Part shown: positions 22,861 through 30,375 of the stretch, piece after piece
How the letters are laid out: every line of letters starts with the position of its first letter
How positions within the stretch are numbered: position 1 is the first letter of the stretch
DNA from: SIG440 sp045120135
GTDB lineage: Bacteria > Bacillota > Clostridia > Monoglobales > Monoglobaceae
Length of the DNA: 64,000 bases
Reading direction: 5' to 3'
Assembly (NCBI GenBank): GCA_045120135.1
Contig: JBGVEN010000009.1
Location: 62,001 to 126,000, forward strand
Program-made: the position numbers and the translations under genes
Notes under the pieces: generated by a model
What the model was told of the DNA's origin: nothing
Seen by the model: the letters and a program-made list of their open reading frames with translations, nothing else
The model's database searches: none

Positions 22861-24503
22861 AGTTTCTTCCCCTCTCCGCCGCAGGCAATAATTATATCCT
22901 CTGCCAGAACCACTTCGGGCAACACTCTTCGTGCCATACGGTTAGCACTTGTTGTATAAAAGCTTTTACCTGCAAAAAACTCTCTCGGTCTTGCCGCCGA
23001 TATGATTTCACCGTCAAACATAAGTGCACATCTATCAGCATATTTTGCACAAAATTCAATGTCGTGAGACACTAAAATCACTGTCACACCGCTTTTTGTG
23101 AGGTTTTTCAGCATCTTTGCAAACTCGTCCTTAAAGCCGCCGTCCATACCCTTTGTCGGCTCGTCCAACAGAAGTATCTGCGGCTTTTTCAAAAGCACCT
23201 TTGCAAATGCCGCCCGTTGCCGCTCGCCGCCCGAAAGGTCAGCCGGATTTCTGTCCAAAAGATTTTCTATCCGGCATAGCCTTGATATGTCCTCAATCTC
23301 TTTATTCTGTATCATATCCTCAAGGTCAAGCCTTACCGTATTTTTAACAAATAAACATTCGGGATTTTGCGGCAGAACTCCAAGCGCACCGTCATAAAGA
23401 TTTGATAACTTTTTCAGCGCTACGCCGTTTATCAGAATCTTGCCCGAATACGGGGTATTAATCCCCGAAATCAGCGACAGCACCGTGCTTTTCCCTGTTC
23501 CATTGCCGCCCATCAGAGCAAAAATCTCGCCTTTGAATGCATCAAAGGACAAGCCTTTGACTATATCGGGAAGCTCTCGTCCGTAGCGGAACCACACATT
23601 CCTTACCGATACGGCAACCTCCTTTTTTTTATCCGGCAAATCCTTTGGTATTCTGTCAGGGAATACTGGGTTTGTCCCTGCAAATTTTTCGAGCCACACT
23701 CTGCCGTCACGAACTGTCAGAGGAACTTCTCCCGAACTCTTCAGCGCACCAAAAACTCGCATGGGCACAGGCAACGCCTTTGCCATAATATGCTTTTCGT
23801 CGGTCAGCCGCCGTGCAACTTCTTTGGGGCAGCCATCCGCAATTATTTTGCTCTCGTCCATTACCACAACTCGGTCGGATATGGGAATAATCTCCTCAAG
23901 CCGATGCTCGGATATAATTATTGTTGTTCCAAGCTCAAGGTTGAGCCTTTTAAGTGTCTCAAAAAATTCCCTTGCCACAATGGGGTCAAGCTGGCTGGTC
24001 GGCTCGTCCAAAATGAGTACCGACGGTTGCATAACCATTACCGAGGCAAGATTCAAAAGCTGTTTTTGTCCGCCCGACAAATCAGAGGTTTTGCTGTGAA
24101 ACCAATCCTCAATTCCGAAAAACGCCGCCATCTCGGCAACTTTTGCCCGAATTTCGGCATTTGCAAGTCCTAGGCTTTCCGCACCAAAAGCAAGCTCGTG
24201 CCAGACCTTGTCACACACAATCTGGTCATCAGGGCTTTGCATAACAAACCCGATTTCCGCCGCCTGACGGCGTGGGTCAAGTTCTGCTAAAATTTTTCCA
24301 TCAAAATATATACTGCCCGACTTTTCGCCTACGGGACTGATTGCCGGTTTAAGAAGTCTGAGAAGAGTGGTTTTGCCGCAGCCGGACTGACCGCAGATCG
24401 TCACAAACTCGCCCGAATTTACCGAAAGGCTCACGCCCGAAAGCGCCGCCTTGTCGCCATCAGGATATGCAAAACTTAAATCTTCGACCTTAATGAGTTC
24501 CAT
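22857..24503 (-). CDS. Fused ECF energy-coupling ATPase (EcfA-EcfA' in one chain)
   Basis: A 548-residue protein with two ABC ATPase modules. Module 1 has Walker A GQSGCGKTT at 38-46, LSGGQKQLL and ILDEPTSQLDP. Module 2 has GGNGTGKST, LSGGERQRAAF and LLDEPTKGMDG. The order and SEHRLEEI loop are those of EcfA1/EcfA2 (CbiO). Most bacteria use two separate genes. GGGAGGTGAG precedes the ATG at 24503. It overlaps EcfT upstream by 28 bp and EcfS downstream by 4 bp, so the complex is made from one coupled message. Confidence 0.9.
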   Translation of the reverse strand: MELIKVEDLSFAYPDGDKAALSGVSLSVNSGEFVTICGQSGCGKTTLLRLLKPAISPVGEKSGSIYFDGKILAELDPRRQAAEIGFVMQSPDDQIVCDKVWHELAFGAESLGLANAEIRAKVAEMAAFFGIEDWFHSKTSDLSGGQKQLLNLASVMVMQPSVLILDEPTSQLDPIVAREFFETLKRLNLELGTTIIISEHRLEEIIPISDRVVVMDESKIIADGCPKEVARRLTDEKHIMAKALPVPMRVFGALKSSGEVPLTVRDGRVWLEKFAGTNPVFPDRIPKDLPDKKKEVAVSVRNVWFRYGRELPDIVKGLSFDAFKGEIFALMGGNGTGKSTVLSLISGINTPYSGKILINGVALKKLSNLYDGALGVLPQNPECLFVKNTVRLDLEDMIQNKEIEDISRLCRIENLLDRNPADLSGGERQRAAFAKVLLKKPQILLLDEPTKGMDGGFKDEFAKMLKNLTKSGVTVILVSHDIEFCAKYADRCALMFDGEIISAARPREFFAGKSFYTTSANRMARRVLPEVVLAEDIIIACGGEGKKL

Positions 24504-25363
24504 CTTCTCACCTCCCAAAGTTCAATAAATAAAGGCAGGGCACACAAAGCAAAGTATGCGATATACACGCTTGTTCCATACAAATCGGGCACATTGCCGA
24601 CAAGGGACGGGAAGTACCTGAACCTCAGCTCGCCCAATGCCGCACCGATTGCCGTATATACGCCTAAAAACAAAATTATTAAAATTAAGGTGAAATCCCT
24701 TGCTGAAAATCTGAATATGGAGAACGCCGTTCTTCCCGAAAGACCATAGCCACGAGCATTCATACTATCGGCTGTGATAACCGACCCCTCAAGTGCCCAC
24801 GAGGTCATTGCCGACAGCACCGCACCGCCATTCTTTATCCGCTCGGAGAGTTTGCCACGGCTTACATCATTACCAATGCACTTTTGCACAGAGATTATCT
24901 TTTCGAGCTGATTTGCAAATCTCGGCACAAACCGAAGTGCCATAGACATTATTAAAGACATCGCCGGCGAGACCTTGCCAAACAGGTACATCAGCTTGTC
25001 GGCTGTGAATATGCGGTTAAAGCACGAGAACCAAAAAATTACAGAAGCAAGCACACTTGCCGCAACTGCACCAAAGATTATGGATTCTGCCGTCAGCGGA
25101 TTTCCGCCGGGGAAGTACCAGAGAATTGTTACGCCGCGGTGGTTAAAGAGCGGGTTTAAAAGTGCCGTAAAAATCATCAGCGGAATGACAAAAATCAAAT
25201 TTTGCCGCACCGCTGCTCTTCCGCCAAGCAGAAGCGAATACAAAAAACCGCATATTAAGGAGGCACTCAGGCAAACGGGATTTAAAACCAGCATCGAAAA
25301 GCCCAGCACAAACGCAAAATATATAAAGCACACCAACGGATGGCTATTTTTAAATCCAACCAC
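24476..25363 (-). CDS. ECF transporter T component
   Basis: A 295-residue protein from a GTG start (AAAGGAG 8 bases upstream), reading MVGFKNSHPLVCFIYFAFVL. Five to six membrane helices are present. The two coupling motifs near the C-terminal half read MALRFVPRFANQLEKI and SMNARGYG, where ARG motifs contact the ATPases. The longer frame from an upstream ATG lacks a ribosome site. It leads the operon with EcfA, EcfS, AKR, SDR, DUF1648 and CDF genes. Confidence 0.9.
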   Translation of the reverse strand: MVGFKNSHPLVCFIYFAFVLGFSMLVLNPVCLSASLICGFLYSLLLGGRAAVRQNLIFVIPLMIFTALLNPLFNHRGVTILWYFPGGNPLTAESIIFGAVAASVLASVIFWFSCFNRIFTADKLMYLFGKVSPAMSLIMSMALRFVPRFANQLEKIISVQKCIGNDVSRGKLSERIKNGGAVLSAMTSWALEGSVITADSMNARGYGLSGRTAFSIFRFSARDFTLILIILFLGVYTAIGAALGELRFRYFPSLVGNVPDLYGTSVYIAYFALCALPLFIELWEVRRWNSLRSKI

Positions 25364-25483
25364 AGCTATTTCTCCTTTCAATGTTTTACTATTTAGAATC
25401 CCCCAACAATTCAATCCTCACACTTTAATCAATAAAAACCGTCAATTTACATATACTAATCAAAAAACAATTCGAGGTGTTTT

Positions 25484-25927
25484 ATGCTTAGTCTTTTTTT
25501 GTGTATCATTGCCACTTTTGCAGGGATACTGGTCAATGCAAAATTTCGTGTGTTCAGCTTTAAAACCTGCATAGCATTTTCGCTGCTTTTAGTTCTGTCG
25601 GTTTTCCTCGGCGGAGCTTTGCATTTTTATGAGACCGTTCCGTACTGGGATAAAGCTCTGCACTTTTTATCCGGTTTTATCTTTGCCCGCGCAGGCAAGG
25701 AGATATATTTCCGTCTTGGCGGCAATCGAGGGCATAAGTGGCTTTTAGTTTGCTTTTCTCTGCTCTTTGCCATTTCTGCCGCTGCATTCTGGGAGATGTG
25801 GGAATTTGCCGGAGACAGTCTGTTTGGCTTAACCTCGCAGAACAATTCTCTTCAAGACACAATGCTCGACATAATCCTAGGCACTGCAAGCGGCGCAATA
25901 TACTCGCTGTTTTTAATCAAACTGTGA
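25484..25927 (+). CDS. Small membrane protein of VanZ/DUF2238-like type
   Basis: A 147-residue protein with four membrane segments and the polar motif YWDKALHFLSGFIFARAG, then AAAFWEMWEFAGDSLFG. Conserved WDK-HF-G and E-x-x-EF residues recall membrane proteins of the DUF2238/YjdF kind. Function unknown. GAGGTG precedes the ATG. Its last 15 bp overlap the 3' end of the convergent ABC exporter gene. Confidence 0.65.
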   Translation: MLSLFLCIIATFAGILVNAKFRVFSFKTCIAFSLLLVLSVFLGGALHFYETVPYWDKALHFLSGFIFARAGKEIYFRLGGNRGHKWLLVCFSLLFAISAAAFWEMWEFAGDSLFGLTSQNNSLQDTMLDIILGTASGAIYSLFLIKL

Positions 25928-27721
25928 GTTGTAAAGCGAGCTGTAAAATCCGCCCTTTTCCATAAGCTCCTTGTGGCTGCCCATCTCGGTTATCCGTCCG
26001 TCCTGAAGAACCAAAATACAATCCGCATTCTGTATGGTGGAAAGTCGGTGGGCAATTACAAAGCAGGTTCTGTCGCGCATCAGCTCGGTCATTGCCTCCT
26101 GAATTTTTATCTCGGTACGTGAATCAACATTCGAAGTAGCCTCGTCCAGTATCAGCATTTCGGAATCTGCTAAAAACGCCCTTGCAATGGTGATAAGCTG
26201 GCGCTGACCCTTTGAAATATTAATTCCGTCATCGGTCAAAACTGTATCATAGCCGTCGGGAAGACTCTCGATAAAGCTATCAATCCTTGCGTTCTTTGCC
26301 GCCTGCTTTACCTCGTCCAGAGTTGCTCCTTCTCTGCCATAAGCAATATTCTCAAAAATTGTTCCGCAAAACAGCCATGTATCCTGCAAAACCATTGTAT
26401 ATGCACGACGGAGCGAATCACGGGTTATGTCCGAAATGTTCGTTTTATCCACCGTAATTTTACCACTCGTTACATCATAAAACCGCATAAGCAGGCTGAT
26501 TATTGTGGTTTTTCCTGCACCCGTAGGTCCTACCACCGCAATAGTTTTACCCGGCTGTGCCACAAGTGAAATTCCGTGGAGAATTTCCTTTTCGGGAACA
26601 TAACCAAAGGTAACATCTTCGAACTCAACAAGTCCGTCGGTGTTTTCAAGAATCTTTGCGTCCCTATGGTCCTCCGGCTCCGGCTCTTCGTCAATTACAC
26701 GGAAAACTCGCTCCGCCGCGGAGAATGCCGACTGGAACTCGTGAATAATATTTGCAAACTCGTTTATAGGACCTGCAAACTTTCGTGAATACTGAACAAA
26801 CTGGGCAACACCGCCAAGAGTGATGAAGAACAGCGACCCTGCCGGGAAAACACCCCTTTGCGAATACAGATACAGCGCACCGCCCAGCATCATTACAAGT
26901 GAGATTGACATATTGTTTATCGCCATAACATAGGGACCCATAGTACAGCCGTAGTAGTCTGCCGAGTATGACGCATCCATTGCGTCGCTATTCCTTTCGT
27001 TAAACCGCTCGCCAATCTTATCCTCACGCTCGTATGCCTGAATACTGCGACAGCCCGAAAGCATTTCCTCGGCATAGCCGTTCAGCTCGCCCAGCTTGCG
27101 TGAACGCTTGCTGAAAAGCGGGCGCACCTTTTTAGAACGGTATCTGGTGAAAAGAATTGCAACGGGAACAGTTATTACAAACACTGTAATCAGCGGCTTT
27201 GAGATATTCCACATAAAGATAAGTGAGCCTAAAACCGTGTAAAGGCTTGTCATTATCTGCACCACATCGTGGGATAGCGTGCTGTTTATGGTATCAATAT
27301 CATATGAGATACGGCTGATAATATCACCCGTAGGATGGGTGTCGAAGTACCCAACTGGAAGAGTAGTAAGCTTTTCAAAAAGCTGCTTTCGCATTGTGTA
27401 GACTATCTTTTGGCTGATATAAATCATTATCACTGCAAGAAAGTACGAAAGAGCCGCCGAGGCAATGTAGCATACAAGCATTTTAAAAACATTGTTCTTA
27501 ACCGCAGCAAAATCAACGCCGCCCGATGCGGCAAGGGCATCAATTGCAACGCCCGAAAAGTACGGGCCGAGCAGCGACAGCTGATTTGACAAAAGTGTAA
27601 GTACTATCGCCGGAATAAATAGATACCAATATCTGATTACATACCCCGAAAGTCTGATAAGAATGGACTTGTTGTCACGCTTTGGCATATTTTCGAATTT
27701 TTCATTCTTCTGCTTAGTCAA
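25913..27721 (-). CDS. ABC exporter half-transporter (consensus ATPase site)
   Basis: A 602-residue protein with about six TM helices and a C-terminal ATPase: VGPTGAGKTTI, signature NISKGQRQL, Walker B MLILDEATSNVD with catalytic Glu, and the H-loop AHRLSTI. The start is a TTG at 27721 with GGAGG 8 bases upstream; it overlaps the stop codon of the preceding gene. With that gene it forms a heterodimeric multidrug or peptide exporter of the TM287/288 type. In this subunit the Walker B is intact, while the signature has ISKGQ in place of LSGGQ. Confidence 0.9.
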   Translation of the reverse strand: MTKQKNEKFENMPKRDNKSILIRLSGYVIRYWYLFIPAIVLTLLSNQLSLLGPYFSGVAIDALAASGGVDFAAVKNNVFKMLVCYIASAALSYFLAVIMIYISQKIVYTMRKQLFEKLTTLPVGYFDTHPTGDIISRISYDIDTINSTLSHDVVQIMTSLYTVLGSLIFMWNISKPLITVFVITVPVAILFTRYRSKKVRPLFSKRSRKLGELNGYAEEMLSGCRSIQAYEREDKIGERFNERNSDAMDASYSADYYGCTMGPYVMAINNMSISLVMMLGGALYLYSQRGVFPAGSLFFITLGGVAQFVQYSRKFAGPINEFANIIHEFQSAFSAAERVFRVIDEEPEPEDHRDAKILENTDGLVEFEDVTFGYVPEKEILHGISLVAQPGKTIAVVGPTGAGKTTIISLLMRFYDVTSGKITVDKTNISDITRDSLRRAYTMVLQDTWLFCGTIFENIAYGREGATLDEVKQAAKNARIDSFIESLPDGYDTVLTDDGINISKGQRQLITIARAFLADSEMLILDEATSNVDSRTEIKIQEAMTELMRDRTCFVIAHRLSTIQNADCILVLQDGRITEMGSHKELMEKGGFYSSLYNSQFD

Positions 27722-29435
27722 CGAAAGCACCTCCCATCTGGGACTCGCTTATCTCACGGTACTCCTCACAAGCTTCAAGAAGCTTTTCGTGAGTTCCCGA
27801 ACCGATAATTCTGCCCTCGTCGAGGACAAGAATCAAGTCGCAGTCCTTAACCGAGCTGACCCTTTGCGCAACCGTTATAACGGTTGTGTCGGTCAGGTTT
27901 TCGGAGAGGGCACGGCGAAGTGCCGCATCTGTCTTGTAGTCGAGGGCAGACGAGCTGTCATCAAGAATAAGAATTTGCGGTTTTGCCGCAATGGCACGGG
28001 AAATAAGGACTCTCTGCTTTTGACCGCCCGAGATGTTTGTGCCGTGGGGCGAAAGCAGATGCCCGTAACCCTCAGGGAACGCCGAGATAAAGTCGTGAGC
28101 CTGAGCAATTTTTGCCGCCGCCTCGATATCCTCGCAGGAAAGGTCACGGCCAAAGGAGATGTTCTCCTCAACCGTATCGGCATACAGAAAATCATACTGC
28201 ATTGCCGAGCCGAACATTTTATAAAATCTTTCCTTTTCGATTGTCCGTATATTTTCGCCGTTTATGTAAATTCCGCCACTGTCTGCATCATAGAACCTCA
28301 GCAGTAGACGAATAACAGTTGATTTACCCGAGCCTGTCGCACCGATTATGCCGACAGAGCTGCCTTTCTTTGCAGAAAAACTGATGTTTGTAAGGTTATT
28401 CTTTTTGCCCCGGTACGAAAAATCAATATTGTCAAATAAAATATGCGAGTCGGTTTCCTTATCGGGGAAATCGGCTTTTGATTCCACCTTTATCTCCTCG
28501 CCCGAATTGATAACCTCTGCAATTCTGCCTGCAGATGCCGCACACTTGGTATACATCATAAACATTCGGGTAACAGTCATCATCGCCATTGAAACCTGCG
28601 TGAAGTACTGCATAAACGCAATGACCGTCTCCGGCTTGGACAAGCCTCCGTTTATACGGCTCGCACTTATGCCGATAACCAGAGCACTGCCCACATTCAT
28701 CAGCATTGTCATAATGGGATTAACGCCGCCCATAGTGACTCCTGCACGGATTTCGTCCTTGATAAGAGCACGGTTAACACCGTCATAACGGCGGTGTTCA
28801 TAATCTACCTTAGAAAGAGCCTTGATTACCCTTATTCCCTGAACATCCTCACGCACAACACGAATCATTCCGTCAACCGAATTCTGCACCTTTTTGTAAA
28901 GCGGCACACCCTTTTTGGAGATGAAGTAAACCGTAACAAAGATAAGTGGCAGAACCGCAAGCATAACCAGTGCCAGATATGCGTCCATAAGCATCGAAAT
29001 TGCTACACCGCCAATCAGCATTATGGGGGCACGAACACCCATTCGCTGAATCATATTGACAAAGTTGTGGACATGGTATGTATCGGAGGTGATTCGCGAT
29101 TCAAGGGACGGAATGGTAAAGCGGTCGGTCTGACCTGCCGACAGACGGAGAGTCCTTATAAACAAATCCCGACGCATCGCCTCGGCAAAGTCACGTGAGA
29201 CCCGTGCCGCCATACGGTTTGCAATTACGTGGAATACGCACGAAAGTATCGTGAACACTATCATCAGCGACCCCCAAGCCATAATATCGCCCAGCTCGCG
29301 GCGGATTGCATCTGCCAGAATATAGCTGAGGATATATGGCAGCATAAGCTCCGCCAAAGTCCCCAAGACCTTGACCACAAAGCCAAGGGTCATTCGTCTG
29401 TAAAATGGCTTAAGATATTTTAATACGGTTTTCAT
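27714..29435 (-). CDS. ABC exporter half-transporter (degenerate Walker B)
   Basis: A 573-residue protein starting MKTVLKYLKPFYRR at the ATG with GGGAGG upstream. Six TM helices precede an ATPase with IGATGSGKSTV, signature NISGGQKQRV and Walker B ILILDDSSSALD, where Asp replaces the catalytic Glu. This is the degenerate partner of the downstream half-transporter, as in TM287 or BmrC/D-type pairs. The two genes overlap by 8 bp. Exported compound unknown. Confidence 0.9.
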   Translation of the reverse strand: MKTVLKYLKPFYRRMTLGFVVKVLGTLAELMLPYILSYILADAIRRELGDIMAWGSLMIVFTILSCVFHVIANRMAARVSRDFAEAMRRDLFIRTLRLSAGQTDRFTIPSLESRITSDTYHVHNFVNMIQRMGVRAPIMLIGGVAISMLMDAYLALVMLAVLPLIFVTVYFISKKGVPLYKKVQNSVDGMIRVVREDVQGIRVIKALSKVDYEHRRYDGVNRALIKDEIRAGVTMGGVNPIMTMLMNVGSALVIGISASRINGGLSKPETVIAFMQYFTQVSMAMMTVTRMFMMYTKCAASAGRIAEVINSGEEIKVESKADFPDKETDSHILFDNIDFSYRGKKNNLTNISFSAKKGSSVGIIGATGSGKSTVIRLLLRFYDADSGGIYINGENIRTIEKERFYKMFGSAMQYDFLYADTVEENISFGRDLSCEDIEAAAKIAQAHDFISAFPEGYGHLLSPHGTNISGGQKQRVLISRAIAAKPQILILDDSSSALDYKTDAALRRALSENLTDTTVITVAQRVSSVKDCDLILVLDEGRIIGSGTHEKLLEACEEYREISESQMGGAFVD

Positions 29436-29451
29436 TTTAACCGCCTCCCAA

Positions 29452-30375
29452 TTAATCCAGCTTTGGCAAATTCCGTATTGCCGCAAGCAAATCACCTAAT
29501 TTATCCGACTTTTTGACCGCCTTAAAGGTCTTTTTCTCGTCGGGGAAATTCCACATTATATACATCCAGATTTCTTTCAGCTTGTGCAACGTGTAAACCT
29601 CCGAGCCTAGAACCTTTAAATACCGCTCCGCAAGAATGTCAGTAAATTCTATCAGCTCCCGTGTCTCCAAGGCTTTGCCACCCCTTATTTCACGGAAGAT
29701 TGCAGGGTTCATAATCGCTCCTCTGCCAAACATAATCCCCTCAAGTCGGGGGAATTTTTCGCAAATCCCTGTATACTCCAGCTTTGAGAACACATTGCCG
29801 TTGTAGCACACGGCGTTTTGGGATGCTTCATACGCCCGCTCAAAAACCGCCATATCGGGCACTCCGTTATAAAAGTCGGCTCTGGCTCTGGGGTGGATTA
29901 TCAGGCTTGTGAGATTATACTTGTTGTAAACTTCTATCAGCTTGTCCAGCTCTGCACCCGATGAAAAGCCCGAACGGGTCTTAATTGAAATTTTCAGCTT
30001 GCTTTCAGCAAATACCCCGTCTAAAAATTGGTCTACACCCTCAACATCACGCAAAAATCCCGAGCCTCGGTTCTTTTTGACCACCGTTCCCGACGGACAG
30101 CCGAAATTAATATTTACGCTGTCGTAGCCGAGTCCTCGAATTTTGTCCTCGAATTTCAAAAATGAGTCGGCACGGTTGGTAAGAACCTGCACGGTGACAT
30201 TAGCTTTATTCACATCGGGGTTGATGTCCCGAAGGCACTTCATCCCAATCTTCTCGTTATCGCTGGGGGTGATGAATGGCGCAAAGTAGCTGTCACACCC
30301 GCCGAAGAATTCCGCGTGGGTGTTGCGATAGGTATAGGTTGTTATGCCCTCAAGGGGCGCAAAGTAAAGGTTCAT
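29452..30375 (-). CDS. tRNA dihydrouridine synthase (Dus family)
   Basis: A 307-residue flavoenzyme. It begins MNLYFAPLEGITTYTYRNTH; the active-site segment VNINFGCPSGTVVKKNRGSG contains the catalytic Cys. The FMN phosphate site reads IIHPRARADFYNG and IMFGRGAIMNP. It reduces uridine to dihydrouridine in tRNA D or other loops. It starts immediately after the TAA of the GTPase-nuclease fusion gene (TAAATG), linking it to a translation-related operon. Which tRNA position is modified cannot be told. Confidence 0.9.
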   Translation of the reverse strand: MNLYFAPLEGITTYTYRNTHAEFFGGCDSYFAPFITPSDNEKIGMKCLRDINPDVNKANVTVQVLTNRADSFLKFEDKIRGLGYDSVNINFGCPSGTVVKKNRGSGFLRDVEGVDQFLDGVFAESKLKISIKTRSGFSSGAELDKLIEVYNKYNLTSLIIHPRARADFYNGVPDMAVFERAYEASQNAVCYNGNVFSKLEYTGICEKFPRLEGIMFGRGAIMNPAIFREIRGGKALETRELIEFTDILAERYLKVLGSEVYTLHKLKEIWMYIMWNFPDEKKTFKAVKKSDKLGDLLAAIRNLPKLD

